The notes: generated by a model not told the origin, from the sequence alone. Positions 9,934 to 20,498 are shown, counted from the first letter of the stretch. The stretch is 64,000 bases of DNA from Enterococcus moraviensis ATCC BAA-383 (GCF_000407445.1 NZ_ASWB01000003.1:124001-188000); one strand, 5' to 3'. Program-made: numbers and translations.

Positions 9934-11790
9934 TTATAAAATGACCGTCAAACACTCATCATCTGCTACTAAATTTTCATTTGTTGCTGCGATGACATCT
10001 AAGTAATCCATTGTATTTGTAATAACCACGATCACAGTTGGATCATAACCATCTTTTTGTATCCCTTCAAAATCAACAGTTGATAACAATTGCCCTTGTT
10101 TGACTTCATCACCTTGTTTGACAATCGTATCAAAGTGCTTTCCATCCAGTTCAACGGTATCGATTCCAATATGAATCAACACTTCTATTCCTTCTTCTGT
10201 TTTAATTCCGATTGCATGTTTTGTTGGGAACACAGCAGAAATTTCACCTGAAACTGGTGCAACTATTGAATTGCTTGTTGGAATGATTCCTAAGCCTTTT
10301 CCTAAAGCACCTGTTGAGAATGCTTGATCTTTGATTTCAGCTAATGGAACTAGTTTTCCTGCAACAACTGAAGCTAATGGAACTTTTCTTAATTCACTCG
10401 TTTTTTCGGTCGTTTCTTCCTCTTTTTTATTTTTTTTGTTTTCTTTTTCCTCTTGCGGAATTCCTAAGATATAGGCCGAAACTGCTGCTGCAACAAAGCC
10501 AATCACTACACTAATGATCATGAAAACTAAATTTGAGAAATCTTGATTATCAGCATACGATGGTAATCCCATCAATCCCCAAACAATAGAGTACGTTTTG
10601 ACATTCATTAAACCAGCAAATAAACCACCTAGACCACCACCGATCATAACGGCAATGAACGGTCTTCTAAATTTAATAAACGCACCATAAATCGCAGGTT
10701 CTGTCACACCCATTAAAGCACTAAAGCTGACTGTTCCAAATAATTGTTTTTGTTTAGAATCTTTCGCTCTTAAAAAGTATCCTAACATTGCGCCAGATAC
10801 AGCTAAATCAGAAATTGTTGCTGCTGCTAAGAAAATCGGGTCATAGCCCATTTTATTAACAAAGTTCAATGCTAATGGCATCATAAAGTTTCCTGCACCT
10901 AACATGATCAAGAATGGCTGAAACGCTGCATACAGCATTACAACAATCCAACTGCCAAAAGTATTATGAAGAACTTCAAAGAACCAGCCAATACCGTCAC
11001 CGATCCAAATACCGATTGGACCAAAAATCAATAATGTCACAGGCAAACAAATCACCATGATTAATAATGGATTTAAAAAATACTGTAAAAATTTAGGCAC
11101 ATATTTTTTCAGTAAAACGGTTAATTGTCCCATAAACCAAACGGCTAAAATAATCGGAATAAATGAGTTCGCGTAAACCATTTGTGGTAATTGAATCCCA
11201 AAAATACTCAATCCAGCTACATCATTGATTGAGCTTGATACCAACGTTGCTGCTAAAGCCACTGCTAAATATGGACTTGCTTTCAAACGTTTTGCACAAG
11301 ACATTGCGATAAAAATCGGTAAAAAGAAAAATACTGCTGAACGAATTGAATCTAATAATTGATACGTTGGACTATCTGCAGAAATGAGTCCTGTAATTGA
11401 AAATAATGATAGGAAACCGGCAAGTAATCCAGAAGCAATGATCGGCTCGATTACAGGTGTCATTGTTTCTGAGAGCAAATCCATCGCTGCTTTCAACGGA
11501 TTTTTCTTCTCTTTTACTTCTGTTTCTTCAGTTGAAGTTGGTGAAATCCCCAACATACTGATCAATTCAGCATGCACTTCATTAACATGTGTTCCAATGA
11601 TGATTTGATACGCGACATTATTAGAGACTACGTCGATTACACCATCAAGTGCTTTTAATTCCTCTGTCTTAGCTTTTGAGCGATCATTCAACGTAAAACG
11701 TAAACGTGTCATACAGTGAACGACAGCCTGGATATTTTCTTTCCCACCTACTAGGCGGATGATCTCTTCATTAAAAGTTTGGTATTTCAT
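9934..11790 (-). CDS. bglP: beta-glucoside PTS transporter EIIBCA, module 1
   Basis: Membrane permease that imports and phosphorylates beta-glucosides using phosphate from HPr. 618 residues in the order IIB (1-85, phospho-Cys C26 in VVHCMTRLRF), IIC (about 100-450, around ten membrane segments, GITEPAIYG-type loop seen as GVTEPAIYG) and IIA (about 475-618, phospho-His about H540 in LIHIGIDTVEL). The linker between IIC and IIA is rich in Lys/Glu. Begins 4 bases after the licT stop, so unlike modules 2 and 3 there is no room for a second antiterminator site; it depends on the leader upstream of licT. Confidence 0.93.
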   Translation of the reverse strand: MKYQTFNEEIIRLVGGKENIQAVVHCMTRLRFTLNDRSKAKTEELKALDGVIDVVSNNVAYQIIIGTHVNEVHAELISMLGISPTSTEETEVKEKKNPLKAAMDLLSETMTPVIEPIIASGLLAGFLSLFSITGLISADSPTYQLLDSIRSAVFFFLPIFIAMSCAKRLKASPYLAVALAATLVSSSINDVAGLSIFGIQLPQMVYANSFIPIILAVWFMGQLTVLLKKYVPKFLQYFLNPLLIMVICLPVTLLIFGPIGIWIGDGIGWFFEVLHNTFGSWIVVMLYAAFQPFLIMLGAGNFMMPLALNFVNKMGYDPIFLAAATISDLAVSGAMLGYFLRAKDSKQKQLFGTVSFSALMGVTEPAIYGAFIKFRRPFIAVMIGGGLGGLFAGLMNVKTYSIVWGLMGLPSYADNQDFSNLVFMIISVVIGFVAAAVSAYILGIPQEEKENKKNKKEEETTEKTSELRKVPLASVVAGKLVPLAEIKDQAFSTGALGKGLGIIPTSNSIVAPVSGEISAVFPTKHAIGIKTEEGIEVLIHIGIDTVELDGKHFDTIVKQGDEVKQGQLLSTVDFEGIQKDGYDPTVIVVITNTMDYLDVIAATNENLVADDECLTVIL

Positions 11791-11794
11791 TTTC

Positions 11795-12643
11795 TTATGT
11801 CCTCTCTTTTTGACTCCGATGCGTCACGCGATGGATATGGAGCATAAGATAGGTTTCTTCGTCGATCGTTAGATCACAGGCGTACTTTTGCTGAACATAG
11901 ACTCTGATTTTTTCTACACATTCAAACGAATTCGTATACATCAACTTGATTTGTTCGTTCAAGATCGTATCACTTTCTTCATAACTACTTTTGGTCATGA
12001 TTCGTTGAATAAAATATTGCAGATGGGTCATCAGCCTCATATAGTTCATGGAGCCTTCATCTAATTTTAGTTGGAAATGGTACTGAATGATCGATAAGAT
12101 ATCTCTTAGACTTTCCATCGAGCGGATCGTTTCGTCTAGGTTATTCTTATCCTCTTGCAGATTGACAAAGTGTAACGCAATCGAAACAGCTTCGTCTTCT
12201 GGAAATGTCACTTGAAATTGTTCATTGATCAAATCCAATGCATACATGCCAATGTCAAAATGCTGCGGATAAAATTTCTTTACTTCCCAAGTTAAAGGGC
12301 TGCGAATAAATTGTCCTTTGGCTGCACGTTTCAATGCAAATTCAATATGATCCAGTAAGGTCAAACTTAGATAATCATTTGATTTTTCACCCAACTTTTC
12401 TTCTCCGTAAGCAATGATTTGATTGACTAATGTAATGTGACTAGCATCTGAATGAGACAACAAATAACTAAAATGTTCCAGCATATCATTGGAATCTAAT
12501 ACATACGTCTTTTCAATTTCATTTTCGTGGATCACCTGTCCAACTTTTTTTCTAAATGCTAATCCTTTAGCATAGACGATGACCTCATTATCTCCTCGAC
12601 TTACGATTGCTACGTTGTTGTTTAAAATTTGACTTACTTTCAC
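11795..12643 (-). CDS. licT: LicT/BglG-family transcriptional antiterminator, module 1
   Basis: RNA-binding antiterminator controlled by PTS phosphorylation. 282 residues: N-terminal CAT RNA-binding domain (1-55, MKVSQILNNNVAIV...GLAFRKKVGQ), PRD1 (about 65-170) and PRD2 (about 175-280), with the conserved His residues in the DHIEFALKR, HFVN and HLQYF segments. It should bind the RAT site in its own leader (12711-12740) and prevent formation of the terminator at 12663-12710 when substrate is present. First gene of licT-PTS-GH1. Confidence 0.93.
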   Translation of the reverse strand: MKVSQILNNNVAIVSRGDNEVIVYAKGLAFRKKVGQVIHENEIEKTYVLDSNDMLEHFSYLLSHSDASHITLVNQIIAYGEEKLGEKSNDYLSLTLLDHIEFALKRAAKGQFIRSPLTWEVKKFYPQHFDIGMYALDLINEQFQVTFPEDEAVSIALHFVNLQEDKNNLDETIRSMESLRDILSIIQYHFQLKLDEGSMNYMRLMTHLQYFIQRIMTKSSYEESDTILNEQIKLMYTNSFECVEKIRVYVQQKYACDLTIDEETYLMLHIHRVTHRSQKERT

Positions 12644-12662
12644 TTGCTTTACTCCTTTCCAG

Positions 12663-12710
12663 AAAAAAAACTCAAACTACCCAGGAAAGGACATTCCTAG
12701 GTAATTTGAG
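12663..12710 (-). terminator. leader terminator controlled by LicT, module 1
   Basis: Inverted repeat CTCAAATTACC...GGTAGTTTGAG ending in eight T on the minus strand. Its 5' arm (AACTC) overlaps the 3' end of the RAT site, so the two structures are mutually exclusive, as in the licS/bglP leaders of Bacillus. Confidence 0.9.
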
Positions 12711-12740
12711 TTCTGCCTGCATTATTCAGTAACATACTCT
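12711..12740 (-). promoter_or_regulatory. RNA antiterminator (RAT) site of module 1
   Basis: On the minus strand reads GTATGTTACTG, a short loop, then GCAGGCAGAAC, close to the known RAT consensus (GGATTGTTACTG...GCAGGCAAAACC). Recognised by BglG/LicT dimers. Confidence 0.88.
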
Positions 12741-12783
12741 ATAAAATGACTGCTTCGCCATTAACGTTTTTTTTCTTGTTTTT

Positions 12784-12820
12784 AGTATAATGCATTTTCT
12801 TTTGATTTGCAACGCTTTCA
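12784..12820 (-). promoter_or_regulatory. promoter of module 1 with overlapping cre-like site
   Basis: Minus strand -35 TTGCAA (12812-12807), 17-base spacer, -10 TATACT (12789-12784). A near-cre TGAAAGCGTTGCAA (12820-12807, about 12 of 14 positions matching TGWAANCGNTNWCA) covers the -35, suggesting CcpA repression. Confidence 0.75.
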
Positions 12821-12846
12821 TCAGATTTCTAATCCAAATCAACTCT

Positions 12847-14391
<1,545 letters not shown>

Positions 14392-14433
14392 TTATTTTCA
14401 TTATTTCGTCTTATTTTCACCATCGTGAAAATG
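14392..14433. promoter_or_regulatory. candidate RpiR operator in the divergent promoter region
   Basis: Perfect inverted repeat ATTTTCAC-CATC-GTGAAAAT at 14414-14433, 24 bases before the regulator's start; the half-site TTATTTTCA is repeated at 14392-14400, 20 bases (two helical turns) away. Position between rpiR and the GH1 gene fits an operator acting on both. Confidence 0.65.
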
Positions 14434-14456
14434 GGGCACTGTAAAGGAGTTTTTTG

Positions 14457-15248
14457 ATGCTTGACCTTTTTGATTTTCTACATTATTTAAATACAAATAA
14501 ACGAGATGCAACATATTCTCGGATCATCATTTATCTCTTTAATCACCTTAATGAAATTCGGACATTGACTATTACCGAGATTGCGGATCGCTGTTTTGTT
14601 TCCCCTGCAACACTCTCACGATTTTGCCGTCATTTTGGTATTTCAAATTTTGCTTCTTTACGAGAATCACTGGTTTCTTTAGCTTCCATGAAAAAACACA
14701 GTGGATTACGAATGAAAGAACAAGAACTACTAGATCTTACGAATGATCCCAAAAGCTATTTAGCTTCCTATGGGACTGAGATTATCACAGCAATAAATGA
14801 CGTCTTAGAAACGATCGATATTGCACAAGTAGATAACATATTAGCGGATATCCACCAAGCAGAAGAAGTTATTTTGATTGGCTACAGTTCTACACTTGAT
14901 TTGGCCAAAGATTTACAAACCTCTTTTCTCCTAAGTCAAAAGCTGATTTTTGTCGGCGAAACAGAGGAAACACAGCAAGCTTTTGTAGAAGAATTAAGCA
15001 AAGACTCTGTTATAATTGTCATTTCATCTTATGGCTCCGTTCTCAACAGAAGTAGTGAGTTAATGAGAAAAATAAATGATAGTCCTGCTAAATCAATTCT
15101 TTTAACACAACATACCCAAAATACATTGACGAACCAGTTTGATCTATCCGTTAATGTAACAACTACTAATTATGTCCGCATCGGTAGTTATCCTTTGAGT
15201 TTCTTTTTAGATTACTTTGTACGACGCTATACAAGTTTATACCAATAA
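14457..15248 (+). CDS. MurR/RpiR-family transcriptional regulator
   Basis: 263-residue DNA-binding regulator with an N-terminal HTH_6 domain (about 1-75; TITEIADRCFVSPATLSRFCRHFG is the recognition region) and a C-terminal SIS domain (about 125-255, EEVILIGYSSTLDLAKDLQ...DSVIIVISSYGS) that binds phosphosugars. ATG 14457 is chosen because AAAGGAG lies 6 bases upstream; a TTG immediately before it is too close. Divergent from the GH1 gene at 12847-14295, which is the obvious target, with the inverted repeat at 14414-14433 between them. Effector probably a phosphorylated beta-glucoside or glucose-6-phosphate, by inference. Confidence 0.9.
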   Translation: MLDLFDFLHYLNTNKRDATYSRIIIYLFNHLNEIRTLTITEIADRCFVSPATLSRFCRHFGISNFASLRESLVSLASMKKHSGLRMKEQELLDLTNDPKSYLASYGTEIITAINDVLETIDIAQVDNILADIHQAEEVILIGYSSTLDLAKDLQTSFLLSQKLIFVGETEETQQAFVEELSKDSVIIVISSYGSVLNRSSELMRKINDSPAKSILLTQHTQNTLTNQFDLSVNVTTTNYVRIGSYPLSFFLDYFVRRYTSLYQ

Positions 15249-15252
15249 ATCA

Positions 15253-15297
15253 AAAAGGTTAGGCAAAACAATGATTGTTTTGCCTAACCTTTTATTT
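15253..15297. terminator. bidirectional terminator between rpiR and the chitinase gene
   Basis: AAAAAGGTTAGGCAAAACA with its complement TGTTTTGCCTAACCTTTT around a 5-base loop; A-run and T-run on either side allow termination of both convergent genes. Confidence 0.88.
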
Positions 15298-15299
15298 TA

Positions 15300-17594
15300 T
15301 TAGCCTACTAATTCCCAAGGTCCCCATTGTTCTGCACCTGGTACGTTGCCTTGTGTCCACCATTTCGCTTTGTATGTTTTTCCTTGATACGTTACGGTAT
15401 CACCTGCATTATACGTTTTCGCTGCATCCCATGCATTCGTTACTGGTGGTGTCGTACTTTCTTTGGTTTTGATAGAGATTGAATTACTATCCGCAGAAAG
15501 ATTTCCAGCGGCATCATACGCTTTTACACTGTAACTATAGGTAGTATTTGCTTTTAAGTTTGTATCCGTATAGGTCGTTTCACCACTTGTATTGACCAAA
15601 ACATTGTCCCGATACACTTTATATCCAGCTAGCTTCACATTATCTGTAGAAGCTGACCAATTTAAAGCAACGGTAGATTCTGTAATAGATACAGCGGTAA
15701 GATTTCCAGGAGTCGTCGGTGGTGTTGTATCTGTTGGATCTGGATTGACTGCTCCTCCACCGTAAATTGTTTGTTTGCTAAGTTCAGCACCCGTTTTAGC
15801 AATGCGTTGTGTTAATGTAATACTGCTGATTCGATTGACGTCAACTGCGGCAGCACTAGATTTTAATCTAAATGTGTAGCTCGCACCTTGTGGAATTTGT
15901 TGCGCATCATAAACAGATGATAGATCTACTACGACATTTCCTTGATCAACGGTTACAGTCCCAGCCTTATAATCGCCTGCAGTCAACGTTTCTGCGGTAT
16001 TTACTGGAATATACAATTTTGGTAACTTCACTGTTTCAAAAGCCGCTTCAACAGCCGTTAAGACTTCGCCTGTTTCCCCAGTGGTTTCATTATTCTTGAT
16101 TGTAATTTCATATCCCGCACCATTTTCATTGTATGGTGTAATGCTTGCTTTAACATTTAAATCTGCATAAACAGTTTTATTTGCTTGTAAGTTCGTTGAA
16201 CCAAACAAACCTGTTTTGATCGCTTTTGTTAATTCATCACGCTTTGTTGTATCTGTTGCTTTGTCTTGTGATTGCATCCATGAAATGACGCCGCCTAATT
16301 GGTTATTCTTCACATACTCCGCTTTATAACCAACCGAACGAGGATTATCATATGTGTAAAACTCACCTGTTTTTTGATTATACATATAGGGCGCTTTTGC
16401 TACATCATCCCAATACTCTTTTAAATCAGGTGATTTTACTTTAAGATCCGCAATATTACGGTATGCCCAAACGCCACCCGCACGACCACCATCACCAGAT
16501 TTTAGTGGATTTTTATTATTAGCACCATAGGTTGGTGTTAAATCTGCATCTTTATTATTTTTTTCTGCTGCTTGGAATAAGCCTGGTTGAGCCGCATTTG
16601 TGCCTGGCGCTACCTTGTTCCATCCACGAGTATAAAAGGCCGCACCAATCACAATTTTACTGGACGGTGCTCCATTAGCTTGTAGATATTTCACTGTTTG
16701 ATCAACAGAAAAACCACTCGCATAATTAGGGTCAGCTGGATTACCATACAATGCGCTGTGATGCGCACTGTTCGGTGTCCAAGCCCCGTTCATATCATAC
16801 GTCATCACATTCGCAAAATCGATTACTTTAAATAGTTGGCCCACATCTACCCCATTTTTCAAAGTAGTTTGTGCCGCTGGTAGGGCAACAGATAATTCAT
16901 AGGTCTTTCCTAAATCTTTTCCTTGCTTGTCGATTGCTGTACGGATATCTTGTAACAATGTGATAAAGTTTTGTTTGTCTTCAGGTTTGGCATGTGGTGT
17001 TCCTTCATCATTGGTATTATCGACCTTATCAGGTTCACGAACAGAGGCAGGATATTCCCAATCCAAGTCGACAAAATCCATATTGGTATACTTAATAAAC
17101 TTAGTAATATTACGGACAAAATTTGCTCGAACCGTTGGATTTGATGCAACGTCAGAAAAATCTCCTGATTTAGACCAGCCGCCGATCGAAATACCGATTT
17201 TCAAATTAGGATTTTTAGCTCGAATATCTTGAATGGCATTTAAAACCCCAGCACTGGCACTGTTCCACTGAACACCATCTTGTCCAACAGGTGCACCTAC
17301 TGCCGCGTCTTTATCTGTAAATTTCAAATTACCACTACTATCAAAATCTAAAAAAGCATAGTTTAAATGTGTTAATTGATCCGCTGGAATATCTTTAGGA
17401 TAAAAATTATCCTCTCCACCCCAGATAGACCAGTCGCCGTAATACATCACGTTACGATATGGCGAAGGTTCCGCAGCCTCTACAGTTTTATTTGGTATTA
17501 ATACAGATAATGATAACATCAAACTTGAAACAACCAGTAATGCAATGGATAAAATAGTCAGTTCTTTTCTAAACACTTTTTTCAAATTTTCCAC
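15300..17594 (-). CDS. secreted multidomain chitinase (GH18-FN3-CBM5/12)
   Basis: Extracellular chitinase, 764 residues. Signal peptide 1-40 (hydrophobic ILSIALLVVSSLMLSLSVLI, cleavage near VEA-AEP). The GH18 catalytic domain (about 45-465) has SIGGW and the DxxDxDxE motif as DFVDLDWE with E180 as proton donor, plus Met-Tyr-Asp (MTYDMNG) of the active site. Then an about 140-residue beta-rich module (about 470-615) I cannot name, a fibronectin type III domain (about 628-712, TPPTTPGNLTAVSITESTVALNW) and a C-terminal chitin-binding CBM5/12 (about 718-764, AWDAAKTYNAGDTVTYQGK...AEQWGPWELV). A perfect cre overlaps the promoter, so glucose repression is expected. Monocistronic. Confidence 0.94.
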   Translation of the reverse strand: MENLKKVFRKELTILSIALLVVSSLMLSLSVLIPNKTVEAAEPSPYRNVMYYGDWSIWGGEDNFYPKDIPADQLTHLNYAFLDFDSSGNLKFTDKDAAVGAPVGQDGVQWNSASAGVLNAIQDIRAKNPNLKIGISIGGWSKSGDFSDVASNPTVRANFVRNITKFIKYTNMDFVDLDWEYPASVREPDKVDNTNDEGTPHAKPEDKQNFITLLQDIRTAIDKQGKDLGKTYELSVALPAAQTTLKNGVDVGQLFKVIDFANVMTYDMNGAWTPNSAHHSALYGNPADPNYASGFSVDQTVKYLQANGAPSSKIVIGAAFYTRGWNKVAPGTNAAQPGLFQAAEKNNKDADLTPTYGANNKNPLKSGDGGRAGGVWAYRNIADLKVKSPDLKEYWDDVAKAPYMYNQKTGEFYTYDNPRSVGYKAEYVKNNQLGGVISWMQSQDKATDTTKRDELTKAIKTGLFGSTNLQANKTVYADLNVKASITPYNENGAGYEITIKNNETTGETGEVLTAVEAAFETVKLPKLYIPVNTAETLTAGDYKAGTVTVDQGNVVVDLSSVYDAQQIPQGASYTFRLKSSAAAVDVNRISSITLTQRIAKTGAELSKQTIYGGGAVNPDPTDTTPPTTPGNLTAVSITESTVALNWSASTDNVKLAGYKVYRDNVLVNTSGETTYTDTNLKANTTYSYSVKAYDAAGNLSADSNSISIKTKESTTPPVTNAWDAAKTYNAGDTVTYQGKTYKAKWWTQGNVPGAEQWGPWELVG

Positions 17595-17715
17595 CTCGTT
17601 CTAAGTTTTGTTTTACGTATTCCCCTATTAACTACCCATCTGTCTTCTATAATTAGAAAACCGATTTTAACTCTAGATAGCACCTCCTGATATTCTTTTG
17701 ATCTTACTCGTTAAT

Positions 17716-17746
17716 ATTATAACATTTAGGATGAAACCGCTAACAA
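17716..17746 (-). promoter_or_regulatory. chitinase promoter with perfect cre site
   Basis: -10 TATAAT on the minus strand at 17721-17716. TGAAACCGCTAACA (17732-17745) fits the CcpA consensus TGWAANCGNTNWCA at all 14 positions and covers the -35 area (candidate TTGTTA, 17746-17741, 19-base spacing). Binding here would block polymerase. Confidence 0.8.
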
Positions 17747-17890
17747 AACACTCTTTAAAAAATATAAATTCATTATCTAAAAAATATTTAACTCAAACAT
17801 TTCAATCACTCTACGCAAAAAAAAACGAACTTCTCTATAATAAAGTACGTTTTCTTAGTGAATATAAAGTTGTTGCGAATCTTGGTACGG

Positions 17891-18565
17891 CTACAACGTA
17901 AGAAGACCTGATGCTAAGACCTGTAATTCTTCTTGGTTTAATTGGTAGCTCCTACCGTTTTTTATAACCAATCCAGATTTTTGAAATTCTGTTAGTGTAT
18001 AAATCAAATGTCGGTAACTAACGCCTAAAAATTCGGCGGTTTCAGTTTGTTTTTCATTATATACTCCATCCACTTCTGTTTGTAGCATATAAGCAGCTAG
18101 ACGATGTTTTAATTCATAATTTTGATTATTTGAAAAATGTTCTACTCTTAATAAAACCTTTCTACCTAAATATTGCGCAATGAGTCTCAAAAAATGAGGA
18201 TCGTTCAATAATTCTTTTTTTATTTTATGATAAGGCAACGCCAAGCAAATACATTTATCAATCGCTTGTACATCTTTTACTTGTTCTTCTACTTCTAATA
18301 AAGATAATTCACCAATAAAATCACCTTTGCCTATGAATTGAATCAACGAACGTCGACCATTTTCATGGATTTTATAAATTTTCGCTCGTCCCTCAAGCAA
18401 AAAAAATAGATGATCGATCTGTTTGTCAAAACGAACAATGTACTCTTTTTTATCGTAAACGTAGATTTTCGCCTGCTCTAATACCGAATCTGAAAAATAG
18501 TCGGATACGTTTATCTCTTTCCTTGTCGTTAAGTCAGTTAATTGATTCAAATGATATATATTCAT
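17891..18565 (-). CDS. Crp/Fnr-family transcriptional regulator (YeiL-like)
   Basis: 224 residues: a cyclic-nucleotide-type beta-barrel (about 25-135, LLEGRAKIYKIHENGRRSLIQFIGKGDFIGELSLL), a dimer helix and a C-terminal winged HTH (about 165-215, ETAEFLGVSYRHLIYTLTEFQKSGLV). The N-terminal cysteine cluster of Fnr is absent, so it is not an iron-sulfur oxygen sensor of that type. ATG 18565 is preferred over the TTG at 18580, which is itself part of the GGAGGAG ribosome site. Divergent from the YczE-type membrane protein; such Crp-like/YczE pairs are common in Firmicutes and the regulator probably controls that gene. Effector unknown. Confidence 0.87.
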   Translation of the reverse strand: MNIYHLNQLTDLTTRKEINVSDYFSDSVLEQAKIYVYDKKEYIVRFDKQIDHLFFLLEGRAKIYKIHENGRRSLIQFIGKGDFIGELSLLEVEEQVKDVQAIDKCICLALPYHKIKKELLNDPHFLRLIAQYLGRKVLLRVEHFSNNQNYELKHRLAAYMLQTEVDGVYNEKQTETAEFLGVSYRHLIYTLTEFQKSGLVIKNGRSYQLNQEELQVLASGLLTL

Positions 18566-18602
18566 TTTTTTCTCCTCCAAACGTGAGATATCTCCTATTA
18601 TT

Positions 18603-18680
18603 ATGACTGAGTATCCGTTAAATTACTACTAAGAGGTTATTCGTTTTCTTTTGTTAGTATGACTGATCAAAACAAGTCAT
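18603..18680. promoter_or_regulatory. divergent control region with ATGACT repeats
   Basis: An inverted repeat ATGACT-N10-AGTCAT at 18659-18680 and a further direct copy ATGACTGA at 18603-18610 lie between the Crp-like regulator and the YczE-type gene. Plausible binding sites for the regulator; promoters were not assigned with confidence. Confidence 0.45.
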
Positions 18681-18724
18681 TTATATGAAGAAACCTATTT
18701 TACTCTTATATTAGGAGGGTTATT

Positions 18725-19357
18725 ATGAAAAAAATTTTGTCTTCTCTTTTCTTTTATACACTTAGCGGAATAGGGATTAGCCTAACATTAAAAGCGGATA
18801 TCGGCGTTAGTAGTTTTAATTCTTTAAACGTAGCAATTGCTTCCATAAGCGAGATCAAAGTAGGAACAATCACCATTTTGATGAACACTTTATTTCTAAT
18901 TCTTTTTATTTTTTTATCAAAGCAAAAGCAATACTCAAAATATTTATTCATGTTTCTTTCGGTACTGTGTTTGGGCAGTATTATTAACTTTTTTTCCTAT
19001 ACACTATTGGCTCCTGTAAACATAGAAAATTATTTTCTGAAATTAGCACTCTTTATCTTAGGCACTTGTGTGGCCGGTTTTGCGACTGGCATGGTGATTT
19101 CACTTGATGTTTTACCGTTTCCGATTGAAAGTGTTTGTATTGTCTTATCAAAATCAACTGGTTATTCTTTTGCTAAATTTAGATATGGGATCGATCTATT
19201 TTCCGTTACAGTTTCTTTATTACTTTCCATGATTTATAATTTACAAATTTTTGTGCGAGAAGGTACGCTTATCAGCTTATTTTTATTATCTGGTGTAATT
19301 TCTTTTACAAAAATAAATTTTGAACCCTACTTACCTAACCAAAAAGTAGCTAAATAG
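18725..19357 (+). CDS. YczE/YyaS-family integral membrane protein
   Basis: 210 residues with about five to six membrane segments. Shows family features: short N-terminal helix followed by GIGISLTLKADIGVSSFNSLNVAIA, then repeated hydrophobic helices and the conserved PFPIESVCIVLSKSTGYSFAKFRYGIDLF region. The biochemical role of this family is not established. AGGAGG lies 8 bases upstream of the ATG. Divergent from the Crp/Fnr regulator, with which it likely forms a regulator/target pair. Confidence 0.87.
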   Translation: MKKILSSLFFYTLSGIGISLTLKADIGVSSFNSLNVAIASISEIKVGTITILMNTLFLILFIFLSKQKQYSKYLFMFLSVLCLGSIINFFSYTLLAPVNIENYFLKLALFILGTCVAGFATGMVISLDVLPFPIESVCIVLSKSTGYSFAKFRYGIDLFSVTVSLLLSMIYNLQIFVREGTLISLFLLSGVISFTKINFEPYLPNQKVAK

Positions 19358-19370
19358 AACAAGAGCAGAA

Positions 19371-19399
19371 AACGGTCATTTAAACCATTTTTCTGCTCT
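19371..19399. terminator. bidirectional terminator overlapping the LssY-C gene end
   Basis: Inverted repeat AGAGCAGAAAA...TTTTCTGCTCT; the stop codon of the minus-strand gene sits in the loop. Serves the convergent YczE and LssY-C genes. Confidence 0.75.
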
Positions 19400-20195
19400 C
19401 TTTATTATGTTTTTGCTTAATAAAAGGGAGCGCTCCATCTGTAAAGATCTCATCTCCACCACCATTTCTTCCATGATAGCTCGTTGTAAAATGTTCCACT
19501 ACTTCAACAGAAATTGATTGATTTGATTGTTTGAGTGTCTCTAAAACAAAGTCTCGTTCTTGATCGACATCTGAATTGATTTTATGTGTGACTTGTCCTG
19601 TAAAAACAGAAAAACCCACTTTTTTATCATATGTCGCTGCACCCAACCAGTCTGCTTTCCTTCCTCCTGGTAAATACCAGTTATCAGGTGTTTGCCAAAA
19701 ACGAATATGGTGTCTTCTTCTTGGATTATTTTCAATTTCCTTTTCAAAAGCCATATCTTGTTTTTTATTAAATAAGAATAATGAGCTGACAGGTGCACTC
19801 GGATAAGACTTACCAAACACACTAGCAGTGACCATGTGAAAACTAGATTGTAAAGATAACGGTTCTGCTTTCGTCCAACCAGCTTCTATAAAGAGTTCTT
19901 CCAATTCTGTTTCAGATCCTATAAATGCCAGGTTGATTGGATCACCGAGAAGTCCATCACTTGTCCTAGAACGTCCAATAAAGTAATCTGGTAAATAACG
20001 GCCTGTCATCAGTTTGTTGATAAACGGAATCATCAAATAAGAGCTAAATAGCCATAAAAAGATATACAAAAAAATATGGATTTTACGTGTCAAAATTTCC
20101 GCGAATAAGGATTTATAAACTAAATATCCTAAAAATACAATAAAAAGAAATCGAAGGACTCTAAACGTACTATTTAACAATGATTGTTTTTTCAT
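19380..20195 (-). CDS. membrane protein with LssY C-terminal domain
   Basis: 271 residues: two N-terminal membrane segments (about 10-28 and 35-58), then a cytoplasmic or extracytoplasmic domain (about 80-250) with features of the LssY C-terminal family: DPINLAFIGSETELEELFIEAGWTKAEP, the HHIRFW motif and WLGAATYDKKVGFS. In other bacteria this domain is often fused to PAP2 phosphatase or DedA domains; here it stands alone. Function unknown. Isolated gene, minus strand. Confidence 0.8.
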   Translation of the reverse strand: MKKQSLLNSTFRVLRFLFIVFLGYLVYKSLFAEILTRKIHIFLYIFLWLFSSYLMIPFINKLMTGRYLPDYFIGRSRTSDGLLGDPINLAFIGSETELEELFIEAGWTKAEPLSLQSSFHMVTASVFGKSYPSAPVSSLFLFNKKQDMAFEKEIENNPRRRHHIRFWQTPDNWYLPGGRKADWLGAATYDKKVGFSVFTGQVTHKINSDVDQERDFVLETLKQSNQSISVEVVEHFTTSYHGRNGGGDEIFTDGALPFIKQKHNKESRKMV

Positions 20196-20498
20196 CTAAT
20201 TCCTCCTTTTTTCTAACGAATCACTCTGCCTCTTTTTCCGAATAATAACGGTCCATCCATTGTATTGATTATTCTTAGAATGCACCTAACTAAATTATAC
20301 TCACTTCTGAAATAAAGTCGCCTATTAACACACTACTTATTAAATAAAAAGAAAAGAGGCTGAGACACAACTCTACGAGTCATATCTCAACCTCAAGGAA
20401 TCCGAATAAACGGTGGGAGCAAAAATCATTCCTTTAAAACGAAACATTTGCACCAACCTCTTCGAAAATTAGTGAGTATTCATGGTTAATTTTTTTGT
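20196..20498. other. intergenic region with a dispersed repeat
   Basis: 303 bases. It holds the upstream part of the LssY-C gene promoter region and, from 20347 to 20468, a copy of the dispersed enterococcal-type repeat. Confidence 0.6.
20347..20468 (+). repeat. dispersed intergenic repeat, copy A
   Basis: Starts with an imperfect hairpin (GAGGCTGAGACACAACTC / GAGTCATATCTCAACCTC), continues with GAATAAACGGTGGGAGCA (20404-20421; 21 bases around it are identical to 46371-46391) and ends with CAACCTCTTCGAAAA. Same modular order as the copies at 46318-46557 and 56680-56776. The hairpin can also terminate the minus-strand LysM gene. Confidence 0.75.

Noticed and set aside
17698-17901. 67-codon frame over the chitinase promoter
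   Set aside because: Covers the cre site and -10 box, no ribosome site, no similarity seen.
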